DNA of 64,000 nt from Atkinsonella hypoxylon. Its lineage: Eukaryota; Ascomycota; Sordariomycetes; Hypocreales; Clavicipitaceae. Below are positions 10,901 through 21,847 of the stretch, one piece after another. Position 1 is the first letter of the stretch; every line of letters begins with the position of its first letter. Location of the stretch: the NCBI GenBank assembly GCA_000729835.1, contig JFHB01000010.1:62001-126000 (forward strand), read 5' to 3'. The notes beneath the pieces were generated by a model. It saw only the letters and a list, made by a program, of their open reading frames with translations, was not told the DNA's origin and did no database searches. Both the position numbers and the translations under genes were made by a program.

Positions 10901-12949
10901 GGTGAGAACAGGGCAGAGCAGGTCGCCGGCAGCCGTAATGCCACTCGTATATCGCAGGAGATTAAGATGATTTAAAAGAAGAAAAGAATAAAAGAAAATC
11001 AGATCTTCTGCTTGAGAGGTAGAAAAATGAATATGCAAAGCAGATGTGGTCAGTCTTGGCGGGTTTTGCCCCGGAGCCGAGCTTAGACGAGGACATCACA
11101 CCGAGTGCCCACCAATTGCGACGAAAATTGAAACTATAAACCATGAGAACATGTACCTGTATGTCCAGTAATCTTAAAATAAACAAAAGCGGACTTCTGC
11201 TCCTCGACCGCCCCTGGTCTCGAGCACAGATCAAGCATTGACGCGATTGGGCACGTTCATATGCCGAGACAAGGCTTCTTAGAAAAACCTTTTCACTGCA
11301 CATATGGAGGAGTTCCCAGCTACTCATCGAGAACAGAGCACATCAGAACGAAGTTTTACTAATCGAGCCGGCGACATGACAGCGTTTGTGTTGCGATCCC
11401 ATCTCGGCTGTCGGGAATAGAGTAGACTTGGATCCGGCCCACCCTGAGAGACTTTGAGCGCCTTTGAGAGAAAAGGGAAGAGCACAAATTGCCTAATGGG
11501 GACAAAAACGTCAAAGACGTACATCAATATAATATCAATATAATATGCTTGAAACTTAGTTAACCCTTTGGGCTGGGGAGATTGACGACCAGGTCCCGGG
11601 CTCCACCTTGGCACAGGTACACAGAGATACCTCGAATTGAGCAACAAGGGGCGCTTGTAGCCCCAGTGTAATGGCCAGACAACTTGTAGCCTCAAGTACA
11701 GCCGTTCGTTGATCTCGCACAGACGATCGGGCCAACAACCGGCGCAGCTTGGCGCGGATAGGACGCTTGTTCCTATCCTAACCTTGTTGTCGTCTTGCCA
11801 CACCCAAAGGAGACCCAAAGGGGCCCCCAAAGGCTCCCCCAAAGGCTCCCCCAAAGGCTCCCCCAAAGGGGGCCAAAGGAATAGAGTCAACGGCCCGGTA
11901 CTTGAGCTTTTTGAATAAAATCTATATTGATGAGATACAAAGGCTATCCTATCACTCGTGGCGTGGACTTGGTCAAGAGTAAGAAGACTGGTCTAAGAGC
12001 TATTATACGGCCATGTTTCGGATACCTCGCAGGACGCCTGATGCTTGGTCTTTGCTAACAAGCCTTTTACCAAGGGGAGAATCTATCGAATGATAATAAC
12101 ACCTTGATGGGTCGACCAGGGTACCAGTCGCTACTCCACGATGTGCTGACACTAGACCATACGTTCGAACTGGTAATCAGTAAAGGTGTAAAGAGGACAG
12201 TCCACGTGCAAAATGTCGTGCGTTGACACGATGAGTGCCTCTCTTTTATGCATACCTAAGTAGGTACTCAACTGCCAAGGTTCGTAGCTTATGCGCATCC
12301 ACCTGGCCTATTGCTGGCCTATTGGTTAGGTCCCCCCGTTGACATGTATCTTCATTCAGCAGAAGAGTCATGAATCTTTCCTCCACACGCGGCCCGGTGA
12401 TGGTTGCACAGCACTCAAATATATTAAATGTGGATACAGGCTGTTCGTGTTGCATAGTAACTAGTTAGCTGTTTCTTGGTTGAACAGCTGGTCTATATCC
12501 CGCATTTGATCTGCAGGGCCGTGGACTCGTCATCATGTACGTTATGGCAGCAGTGTGAGGAGAATCCTTGTTAAGGGATCCTTCACGCTGTCCATCTTGC
12601 GTGGCTCCTTATAAGCAATGCTCCGAGGCTGTTCAAGCGCTCTGGTCCTTATAAAAGGCGTCCGCAGGATACGTATTCGCGCATGATCTCCCTTGCTTCT
12701 CTGGTATATTTTTCTGGATAATAGGAAAACTTCTTGCAAGCCCCAAAACTCTGATTTTCTTTTCTTTCCTACCCCATCTTGGATTGTGATATCATCAACC
12801 CTCTACGGATCAAGTCTCAAATATCGCTACATCGGGCCATGAGATATACAAGTATAATCGTTACCCTTTGGCAATACTTGCAGGCGTTCACAGAAGAAAA
12901 CAAGAAAAGCAAAGGAGAATCGAAGCTCCAGTCGAGACTAGAAAGCAAC
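10901..12949. other. Intergenic, divergent promoters of the MFS and PLP-rhodanese genes
   Basis: About 2 kb. It contains a short tandem repeat at 11802-11880 and an AT-rich patch (atatcaatataatat) near 11525-11545. A reverse open frame of 188 codons at 11324-11890 owes its length partly to the repeat (GEPL units) and has no domain, so I do not call it. The region should hold both divergent promoters, but I cannot assign a TATA box or activator site. Confidence 0.5.
11802..11880. repeat. 12-bp tandem repeat (ccaaaggctccc)
   Basis: About six diverging copies of a 9-12 bp unit (cccaaagg/ctccc) lie in tandem. The reverse strand would read as GEPL repeats, which explains the spurious ORF there. 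Confidence 0.85.
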
Positions 12950-14815
12950 ATGGCAGATTGCAGCTCCCTGAATGTGTACAAGGGCCCTGATTCGGTTCGG
13001 CAATATCTCGATCCCGATTCGTCGCCGCCGCTGCCCTTGGTTGAGATCCCAGACCGTCTCAACCCTTACAGGCGTGAAGGAGTTCGAATCTACGCCAAGA
13101 TGATGTCTATGCATCCGACCAACAATGTGAAATCGATACCAGGTGAGACAATTTCGCAACGCGATTTTCCAGATTCATGTTATGGGCTTAGTTACTGACA
13201 AAGGGGCCTTGGCTCAGCCTTGAACCTCTTGCAAAATAGCGTCGTCCCGGACAAGACCAAGACCATCGTGGAGTACAGCTCCGGGTCTACCGTCTTTTCC
13301 ATGTCGTTAATTGCCCGTGCCCTCTGGGGAATTCAAGACACCCGGGCGTTTGTAAGTAATAAGAGTAGTATGACCAAGATTCGTCTCCTGAGACTGTTTG
13401 GCGTCAACCTGTGAGTTTCTCGGTACGGCATCATGACGTCGGGGACGGGAAGCTGACGTCCGTTGCAGCACATTGTTTGGTGGCCCTTTGCAACCCGACC
13501 CCGTGGACGAACGCGGCGGTATCAGAGCTGCTGAGAGACTGGCGGAGGAGTCTGATGGCACTATTGTCAACCCCAATCAATATGAGAACGACGATGTAAG
13601 TGCAGGATATTCTCCATTTTGCGAACTGCATGCTGACCCGATGTTGGCTTAGAATTGGAAAGCCCACCTCAAGTGGACAGGCCCCCAGATTCTGCGTCAG
13701 TTGCCAGAGATTAACGTCATATGTGCCGGAATGGGCACCTCAGGTATACTGCATGTCCCAATATATTTGTTATAATACCACTGGTGGGTTCTAATACTCC
13801 CGCAGGAACCATGAGCGGGCTAGGCATGTTCTTCAAGGACAACAAACCCAGCGTTGTCAGATTAGGGTAAGGGATACTTACAATGATTATTCAACTCGGG
13901 GAGCTAACTGCGCATAGTGTTTGCATCGCACAAGGGGCCTCGGTCCCCGGCCCACGAGCATATGCTCTTCTCGCGCCAGTCAAGTTCCCTTGGATGGAAG
14001 CCGTCGACCATGTCGAGGAGGTCGGCACCCACGACTCCTTCTCGCTGTCTCGAGACCTGATTAGAGAGGGCTTGGTCTGCGGGCCATCATCCGGCTTCAA
14101 CCTGAAGGGACTGTTCCAATTCATCGAGAAGAAAAAGGCCGAGGGAAATCTCTCTCAACTAGCTGGTCCCGATGGCCAGATTCACTGCGCCTTCCTGTGC
14201 TGCGATTTACCATATCAATACGTCAACGACTACTTTGACAAGCTAGGCGAGGAATCCTTCTCGCCTATTCACAACCACGTAGGTGTTCTTCTCTACTCCA
14301 TGCATGCTGCTTCGAGTCGACATTCTGACCTGCAACAGGAACTTCTTGACTCCGATATATACCGTTACGAGGATGTCTGGGAGAAAGACGCAGCCGAGGG
14401 TCTGAGCATATGCTTTGGCGACAGCGAAGGCGCTAGCGGCAACGTCCTCCTCGCCAACAGCACAGCTTGCCCCAAGTCGGGCACGACCATCATCGACCTT
14501 CGGCAAGCCGCTGACTTCGAAGAGTCCCATGTCCCTGGCGCGACCAACATTCCCTTGGTTCAGCCAGGTCAGATCTCCCCTTTTTTTGATGCCAAGGTGC
14601 TCAGAGACGTGTGGAGCAGGATTGAAGGGACGTTCAAGGTTCCCGAACAGGAGCTCCAACAGCTCATCCCGAACAAGCGTGTCTTGAGTCTCTGCTATGA
14701 CGGCGACAGTTCCCGCGTGGCCAACAGTGTGCTTAGGGCAAAGGGCTACGAGGCAATGAGCATCAGCGGCGGCTACACCGCACTTCGCAAGCTGGCGGAT
14801 GCCTCTCGCCCCTGA
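12950..14815 (+). CDS. PLP-dependent cysteine synthase-like enzyme with C-terminal rhodanese domain
   Basis: Exons 12950-13142, 13218-13410, 13469-13595, 13653-13743, 13806-13866, 13918-14278 and 14339-14815, about 500 aa. The last intron (60 bp) is optional because its length is a multiple of three and it has no stop. Residues about 25-330 resemble the fold type II cysteine/cystathionine synthases: HPTNNVKSIPALN supplies the Schiff-base lysine (K61), EYSSGST replaces the usual TSGNT loop, GMGTSGTMSG is the phosphate cup and CGPSSG sits near the cofactor nitrogen. The last 120 residues are a rhodanese-like domain (TIIDLRQAADFEESHVPGA, then LSLCYDGDSSR with the candidate persulfide cysteine). 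A plausible role is sulfur transfer from cysteine or a related amino acid, but the substrate is unknown. The gene lies 5' of THI6 on the same strand. Family is clear; exact reaction is inference. Confidence 0.87.
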
Positions 14816-15191
14816 GATCGGTCGTGGCTGAGACTGAGCAGCGATAATGATGTGATTACATCCCCCCATTCGAACCCTATTGCGGTTCCCCTGGGATCGG
14901 AACACGATGAGGCTGATGACATTTGCATTCTTGTTTTAAACGTGGTTTGAGGTGGTAGGTATGACGGAAGAGCATTGCGTTAGTAGGTTTGAGACGCGCT
15001 CCCGGAAATGACGAATGCTGGTACAGGGAGGACAGATAGATGAGACTTAGTTAAGCATATTTACCTGGATTATATTGATTTAATGGTCTTCAGACTAATG
15101 TACAGACGAGAAAAATGGTTGGTACCTGACTAAACACCTCATTGCAAGAGAATTCCCAACTCAGCTCCGCATCAGGAGGTACTAAAGATAG

Positions 15192-15478
15192 ACTAGCGGC
15201 GTGTGAGCCACGTATCCTAGCTGTGAGCAACCCTAATTGGGTATAGCGCGGGGCGTGGCCCGTGAACCTATCAATTGCTTAACGGGCTCTGATTGGCTGA
15301 AATTGGGCAGAATTAGCAATTACATCCACATTAATACTTGGCGCTGATTCACCCAGTAGAACGAATTGTCTAGTAAGTTCCAGCCAATCAGCGTTTGTAA
15401 GCATAACGCAAGGACTCCCGGCGCTATACCTAATTAGGGTGGCTCATAGCTAGGATACGTGGCTCACATGCCGCTAGT
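15192..15478. mobile_element. MITE-like element with 58-bp terminal inverted repeats
   Basis: The left end (15192-15249) and the reverse complement of the right end (15421-15478) match at 54 of 58 positions. Pairing continues inward in weaker form through the ctgattggctg/cagccaatcag arms, so almost the whole 287 bp could fold as one hairpin. It has no coding capacity. A target-site duplication is not obvious. The size and structure fit a non-autonomous DNA transposon. Its right edge is only 82 bp from the THI6 start codon. Confidence 0.85.
15292..15388. promoter_or_regulatory. Two inverted CCAAT boxes inside the MITE
   Basis: ATTGGCT at 15292-15298 and its mirror AGCCAATCAG at 15382-15391 lie on the two arms of the inverted-repeat element. 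The right copy has the preferred CCAATCA form of the fungal HAP/CCAAT-binding complex and sits about 172 bp upstream of the THI6 ATG, a normal distance for such sites. Function is inference from motif and position. Confidence 0.4.
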
Positions 15479-15559
15479 ATGAACCTCACCTCATCAGCAA
15501 TCGCTCGTACACTCACTCACTCACTCACTCACCACCTACACCTCCATCTCACCAAAACA

Positions 15560-17353
15560 ATGGCCCCGAAAGTAGACTACACCGTCTACCTAGTCGCGGA
15601 CGCCGCATCCGCCGCCCAAAGTGGGAATTACCTTCCCGGCATCGTAGCCGAAGCGCTCCGTGGCGGCGTCACCCTCGTCCAGTATCGCGACAAGATGGGC
15701 TCTCCCGAGGACATGGTCATCACGGCGAGGCACCTGCACGCCATGACGCAGAGCTACGACGTGCCTCTCCTGATCAACGACCGGGTCGACGTCGCTATCG
15801 AGGTTGGCTGCGAGGGCGTGCACATTGGCCAGGAGGACATGGACTGCGCACAAGCGAGACGGCTCCTGGGCCGGGACAAGATCATCGGTGTGACGGTGAG
15901 TTCTATAAATGAGGCGCTCGCGGCCTGCGCTGCCGGGGCAGACTATCTCGGCATAGGGACTGTGTTTGCGACCGCTACGTATGCAAAAGGACAACCCTTT
16001 TTTCCCCGGTCCCGCCGTCCCGGGGTGGAATAGGTGATTTCTACTCCTCTAACCAAAATTCTATCCTTTCAGTAAAAAAGACGCCACATCCATCATCGGC
16101 CCATCTGGCGTGAGCGACATCCTCAACACGCTCCACTGGTCAGGCTACTCGTCCGTACCGACCGTCTGCATAGGCGGCATCAACGCATCCAACGTCAGCG
16201 ACGTCCTTGCGCAGAGCGCATCGCCTGACAAGACCCTCGATGGAGTCGCAGTTGTGAGCGCCATCGTGGCGGCAAAGGACCCTGCCGACGCGTCGAGGGA
16301 CTTGGCGCTCAAGGTGCTGCGGGCAAGGATCCCGAATGTCATTGCTGCAGTTGGCAAGATGACGCCTCTGTCGCATAACATGACGAATCTGGTATGATGC
16401 CATCCCATGCCCTCACGTGGTCCCTTGGTTCCTAACGTATCTGACTCACCCATGCGGTAATGGTATACAGGTCGTGCAGAATTTCGCGGCCAACGTCGCC
16501 CTCTCGATAGGGGCAAGCCCAATCATGTCCAACTACGCCCAAGAAGCCGTCGATCTCGCCAAGCCCGGCAGCGCTCTTGTCCTCAACATGGGAACCGTCA
16601 CACCAGACGGCATCGAGAACTACGTCCAGGCCCTGAGAGCCTACAATGCCGCCAAGAGGCCTGTCATTCTCGACCCAGTTGGGTAAGTACAGGTCACCCC
16701 CTCTCTTCTCCCCGTTATCACATGTCAAAAGAAAAAACCAAAAAAACCCGCAAGGGCATATCACATATATTAATTCTGTTCAACTGTTCAAAAGAGCCGG
16801 AGCGACCTCCGTCCGTCGTGCAGCCGTTCAGACTCTCCTCTCCTCCGGCTCCTTCACCATCATCAAGGGCAATGAGCCCGAGATCCAGACACTCTACGGC
16901 TCGGCTGTCGCTCAACGGGGCGTAGACGCCTCGTCCTCATCCCTGCCTGACAGAAGACGGGCCAGACTTGCCAAGGCGCTCGCCCGGAAGCGAGGCTGTG
17001 TTGTGCTCCAGACGGGCAAAAAGGATATCCTGAGCGATGGGAGACGCACTTTTGTAGTCAACAACGGGCACGAGCTGCTCGGCATGGTTACGGGAACAGG
17101 TTGTACCCTTGGCACGACGGTCAGTGCAATGGCAGCCGCTTATGAAAAAGACCCGCTTGTTGCTGCCGTGGCAGGGACCGTCATGTTCGCCATAGCCGGT
17201 GAGAAGGCGGCTGAGAGGCAGGACGTCAAGGGGCCTGGTTCCTTTGTTCCTGCGTTTTTGGACGAGCTGTATGCCATCAGGAAGGCTACTGGCCGGGGAG
17301 ATCTGAGTTGGTTCGCGCTGGCTAACATTGTTGCTTTGGATATCGAACCGTAG
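15560..17353 (+). CDS. THI6: Bifunctional thiamine phosphate synthase / hydroxyethylthiazole kinase
   Basis: Four exons: 15560-15978, 16073-16391, 16471-16682 and 16795-17353, giving 502 aa. The N-terminal half is a ThiE-type TIM barrel joining HMP diphosphate and thiazole phosphate into thiamine phosphate: LVQYRDKM, LLINDRVDVA, GVHIGQEDM, GIGTVFAT and CIGGINASN. The C-terminal half is a ThiM-type kinase for 4-methyl-5-hydroxyethylthiazole: SHNMTNLVVQNFAAN, ILDPVGAGATSVR, IIKGNEPEI and the active-site loop GMVTGTGCTLG with its conserved Cys. This fusion is the usual fungal Thi6 arrangement. The ATG at 15560 (acaATGGCC) begins the conserved MAPKVDYTVYLVAD; an in-frame ATG at 15479 would add a Thr/His-rich leader translated from a microsatellite and is rejected. 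Its promoter includes the MITE described separately. Confidence 0.95.
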
Positions 17354-17902
17354 GCCGAGTCACGACGAGACATGATCGAGGGAGATGGGGAAAATTAGTA
17401 GCCGTTGCATGAGAGAAAAAACTGCGCTGCCTTCTAGATCAACTTCTGTGGGATGAAGTGTTGACTCGAGGCAAAAAAAAAAAAAAAAAGGCTTTGTTGG
17501 TCATGATTGGAATGAACGTTGAAGTACAATAGATTAACACAACATGACCTCTCTATAACCGCAAAATTGCCGTACAACATAGTATTTCAAGAACCGCCAG
17601 TATCTATACAATCGCGAAAACAAAAAAAAAACCCCCAAGAATTAAAAATAAAAAAAAACTCAGGGGATATCAATACTCGCTATGCATAGGCAGTCCAGTT
17701 TGCCTTCTTTCCTTTAAAACTCCTCGCCACAATCCGATGCCTAGCATTGCAGGCCATGAGGCTGATGCAAGTCGCTAATTTCCCACACACAAAAAAAAAA
17801 AAACCCTCAGCGACAGTGGTGTGTGTTACAGCACACACAAAAAAGCCCGGAGGATAATCTGCGGACGCATTCTCGGCTGCTCGTTGTGATGGCATCGTAT
17901 TC
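17354..17902. other. Intergenic between convergent THI6 and Zn2Cys6 genes
   Basis: About 550 bp of shared 3' flank. It contains several homopolymer A tracts (17473-17489, near 17620-17660 and 17790-17803), as expected of AT-rich terminator-proximal DNA. I see no gene. Confidence 0.6.
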
Positions 17903-20063
17903 TCAGGAAACCATGTCCATCACACACTGGTTCTCGTCAACAACCCACGGGGCATCACCCATCATTTCTCGCCAGCCAAGGCTGTTCCCCATGTCTCCTA
18001 CCATTTCGAGAGGCGAGCCGCCGCTGACGTGCATGCTGACAAGCTCTTGCGCAGTCCTCATGAGGCGCACCAGGCAATCGAGCGGGTCCTCGATTGCCCG
18101 TCGATTGGGAGAGAGAAGACCGCTTCTGCGCTTGACGATGACTTCGGTGAGGTGGCCGATTTGCTTGTCGATGATGGTGATCATGTCGAGCTTCTGGGTG
18201 ACGCTGTTTAAGTCCCATCCCGGTAGCTGAAGAGTCATGAGCTTGATGCCGGTGATGAGCGTGTACGCCATGTCGGACGCAATGATGACCAGGAAAAGAG
18301 GTCCGTCAATCTCTGATTTGGCAAATCGGACTTGGAAGAATTCGTTCAGGGACCTGACGCAGGACCAGAGGAGCTGCAGGCGATCGGATACCTGCATGTT
18401 CTCGGGACTGCACCGTTGGTCGGAAATGGCAATGTCTTTGAGGAGCGTCTCGGCGACCGCGATGTGGCATCGAAGAGTGGCTGGGGTTCAAAAGTCAGCA
18501 GCAATATTCTCTTGTCGAATGGCTGCCCGCTTAGTGTATTCGTTTTTCAAAGACTTACTATTATGGGAGAGGTGGGGTGGCAGGGACGCTCGGAAGGTAT
18601 CCAACTGGTCTTGGAATGACTGGATGACCATGACGAGAGGCAGAGACATGGGAGGCGCCGTGCCGTCGGCTGCTATTGTAATAGAGATGGTCTGCGCGAG
18701 CTGTTGAATCTTGACAAGCTTGATGAGATATTCATCTGAAGGGAGCTCCATGGCAGCCTCGATAACTTTGCAGCAATATTCGAGTTGGTTGGTGTTCATG
18801 AACGCATCTGGCTTCTTGTTGGTGGTGAAGACGCTGTACCGTGTCAGATTCGTATGAGATTCCTGGAACCGACACAGCAGAAGCATGAAAGACAGACTTA
18901 CATTGTGTTGAGATAGTACGTTCCGGCATATGCTCGGAGATGGTCCAGCGGGCCATACTTGGAGTCCTCGCCCTGTGAGCCATATGACATGGCGCTGAGG
19001 TTGACACACATGGACCTGGCCAAGAACAACAGATTGGTAACCTGAGAGCTCTTCAAAGCAAAGTACCACCTGATGTCCGTGCCATGCTCGTTAGCAGCTG
19101 TCCCATAAAGGGCAACGGTATGGAAACAATTACACATACCATCCAATCAAGAGCTCAGCGGCCTGAAGCATGTCTAGGCCGCGAAACCCGTCCACGATGG
19201 ATGCCTTGGCAATATCCGCTAACAGCTCTTCGCCAAGCTTGCTCTGCCGTGTCGAGTCAAAGATGGAAGCACTGAGCATAACGGCCTTCCACAGGAACGG
19301 ACGCTGTTGGCGAAGGTCGGCAGATGACATGTCTCGCGGGATGACGACGAAGGGGAAAAGGTCTGCAAATACCTCGCGGTACACCATGAGAAGCATCTCT
19401 CCTTCCGAGGGCAGTGGCCAGGGCGATTCAAGCTCCTTCATGACTTCGGGGCTCCAGTCCGAAGCTTCATGCCCATCTCCCGTGGGGCTAGGCGACGGGA
19501 AAAGATGTTCAAATGAGTACATGTCGGATCTGTCGGAGAGCCTGGACATCCTTGGTGGCGGCGAGGAGGCAGCATTGCTAGCAGAGCGGTTTTTGGGTTG
19601 AGCGCCCTCGAACTGGGAGGACAACTCATTAAGCCTCTTCTCCAGCTCAGCGACACGAGACCTCTTGGGTTTCTTCTTGACCCGCGGAGGGGCAGGAGGG
19701 CGGGAGAAGCAGTCCTTCTTGAGTCTGTGACATCTATTTCCGCGCATCGAGATTAGAAATCTGCTTACCCAACTATGCTGTGGTAGGGTATAATACAAAC
19801 GAAAGTGTAGCTAGCTCTGGTGCGCTCCTTGAAGGCATTGATGTTACATGTTACACCAGAGGGTAAATAGAGAGAGACAGGCTTTTTTTTTTTTTTTTTT
19901 TTCTTCATATGCTTTGCTGTCGTGTCACAGAAGAGGCATGCAAGATGTGAGAATAATGAACCTACCGCTCACACTTTTCTCCACCATCTGCTCTTGGGAT
20001 GCATCGGGCCTTGGCCTTGGCACACGTAGTACAAGCCTTGGGCCCCTTTGGCGTTGCCTGCAT
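17903..20063 (-). CDS. Zn2Cys6 (C6) fungal transcription factor
   Basis: Five exons: 20063-19966, 19733-19140, 19069-18902, 18833-18559 and 18480-17903, giving 570 aa. The N-terminus has a complete binuclear zinc cluster: C11, C14, C21, C31, C34 and C41 in CX2CX6CX9CX2CX6C spacing. A basic linker (VKKKPKRSRV) and a short coiled coil (AELEKRLNELSSQFEG) for dimerisation follow. The middle and C-terminal parts resemble the fungal-specific transcription factor region (SSQVTNLLFLARSMCVNLS). The first intron (232 bp) splits the zinc cluster between R33 and C34 and holds a poly-T run. It is a nuclear DNA-binding regulator; targets are unknown. Convergent with THI6 and 1.8 kb from HEM1, neither of which proves a regulatory link. 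No well-studied orthologue recognised. Confidence 0.9.
19883..19902. repeat. Poly-T tract in an intron
   Basis: A run of about 20 T on the + strand (A on the transcript) lies within the first intron of the Zn2Cys6 gene. Confidence 0.9.
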
Positions 20064-20376
20064 GTTGAACCTGATCTTTTCGTGAGGGCGAGTTACGCCA
20101 ATAGACAGCAAGCTGTTGAGACGAAAGAATGGGTGGTAGGGATAGAGGGTCAGGGCGTTTCTTGATGAGTATAAATCGCGGCAACCGGTTGATCGGACCT
20201 CAACAGCGCATGATTGTCCTCGACGGAGGAACTCGAATTCGAAGCGGCACAAACAGAATCTTATTCAAAGCCACCGACTCCCCCATGACAAAAATCTGAA
20301 GAAAAGGCTCAGGCGGACAGGACAGGAAGCTCAAGGGGTAAAATAACAATATTAACTCCAGACAAAGCCCACTCTG

Positions 20377-20388
20377 CCCCCCCCCCCC
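20377..20388. repeat. Poly-C tract
   Basis: Twelve consecutive C bases flow into ggggcccc, upstream of the Zn2Cys6 gene. Confidence 0.85.
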
Positions 20389-20920
20389 GGGGCCCCGCAA
20401 TCGTCAACAAGTCCCAGTGCCGTTCAATATCAAACTTCTCGGTTGACGTCGTGGACCCGGACCCTTTGCTGCAGTCCCACCGCACGATCCATTAGCGGCA
20501 GTTGAGGCAGGTGGCCAGGCCAGGCTGTCAGGGCAGGAGCGGACGCGGAGGGAAAAATCACACCGCTCATCCGCTCCCCGGGGTGCGGCTATATTGCCTA
20601 GGGCAGACACCTGTTGACGACTGTAGGCCAATCAGCGTGCTGCTAATTGGCCGAGTTTGATGGGAGCATTTCCGTCCCTCAGGCTTCCGGTTAATTTTCC
20701 GCTCCGAGAGAGTTCTAGAACAGGCTTCTTAGCCAACGCAATATCCCCTTCACATGCTCCAAAAATCCGCACAAGTCAACACTACCAATCTGTTTTTGCA
20801 CATCACTTCACAGATCTGGTTAGCCCTTTCTGTCTTCCCCATACTATACTATAGTTCCCCAGGTTTGCCCAATCGCTTGGGTTAGGGCTCTCAAGGTTGG
20901 TCGCTCAGCTACACGTTACG

Positions 20921-20947
20921 TGTGGCGTGGCGTGGCGTGGCGTGGCC
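20921..20947. repeat. (GTGGC)n pentamer repeat
   Basis: About five copies of the gtggc unit in tandem, ending in gtggccacg, which makes a small palindrome. Confidence 0.85.
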
Positions 20948-21847
20948 ACGACAATCGTGACTTTTTTCGCCCCTTGAGTCAGGAGGTCTGATGGCTCATA
21001 GACTACGGCGAAACCTATCACTAGTTCGAGCCCTACGACCTACGGAGTACAAGGCAGCATAGCACTTTAGTGACATGCGCAGATTGCGATATTCACACCT
21101 CAACTCCTAGTGTGGCTAATCCGGTATGGCTAATTGTGTATCTACACGGAGTCCTTTGTACCATTAGAAAGAAAATAGATTGAATCACGAGGCAACTTGC
21201 TTATTCGTAGTGGCTCTTTGAGACCAGACACTTCCGTACCGACCCACGTTTCTCGCTAGCTCTTTCGCCTTCGAATGACACCTAGTTGAACATCTTCCCC
21301 CTACATCCCTACATAACGTTTTAAGCTAGCACTGATGATACTCGACGAGATTAACGACTCCTAGCAACGCCTAAGCATCGCGATGCGTCACAGGCCTCAC
21401 AAGGAGAGATTATTGACGTCTCAAAGGTCTGTACAGAAGTGTAGTCTTACAGCCCTCGAGGAGATAAGGGGGTTCTAGGTCACCAATATCATATCGGTAA
21501 TTTAGTTATCTTCTCAAGGGGATAAAATAAAAAAGATGAGTTGCATATTGACGATTCATTTTGACCTTTGCCTATTCGTTAACGACCCGTAGCGTGCCCC
21601 AGGGGAGCGCAGTCCACAGTAAGGCAAATCCTACTTTGGGCAAGCATTCATTGCGACAGAAACACAAGTTACATATAAGTCGGCGACTAACTGAGCAGTG
21701 TGTAGCGTGGCGGAATCCCAATGCCAGATCACCGCTTTTGCAACTCATTCAGGTGCAGACAGCACAGCAAACCACAACGATGACGGCGAAGATGGCGTCC
21801 CAGATCACGGTGTCGCCGCCTAATAGTCATGGGTTTTTGCTCACAAT

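Larger units (their letters stand above)
14816..15559. other. Intergenic with MITE, 5' region of THI6
   Basis: About 740 bp. The first 375 bp are the 3' flank of the PLP-rhodanese gene and hold nothing recognisable. The remainder is a MITE-like inverted-repeat element (15192-15478) and an 82-bp leader of THI6 with a tcac/actc microsatellite near 15511-15532. I looked for a TPP riboswitch consensus here and did not find one. Confidence 0.6.
20064..21847. other. Intergenic between the Zn2Cys6 and HEM1 genes
   Basis: About 1.8 kb. It holds the 5' region of the transcription factor and the 3' flank of HEM1. Features seen are a poly-C tract (20377-20388), a GTGGC pentamer repeat (20921-20947), a CCAATCAG box at about 20628 and a tacggagtac word near 21043. 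Reading frames here are short and repeat-free but have no domain. I see no gene. Confidence 0.55.

Noticed and set aside
11324..11890. 188-codon reverse open frame with GEPL repeats
   Set aside because: Its length comes from a 12-bp tandem repeat; composition and content do not suggest a protein family.
15200..15560. TPP riboswitch upstream of THI6
   Set aside because: The conserved TPP-aptamer words were not found; the inverted repeats are explained by the MITE.
8656..20063. Secondary-metabolite gene cluster (MFS transporter plus Zn2Cys6 regulator nearby)
   Set aside because: No polyketide or peptide synthetase, terpene or tailoring enzyme lies between; the neighbours are primary-metabolism genes.
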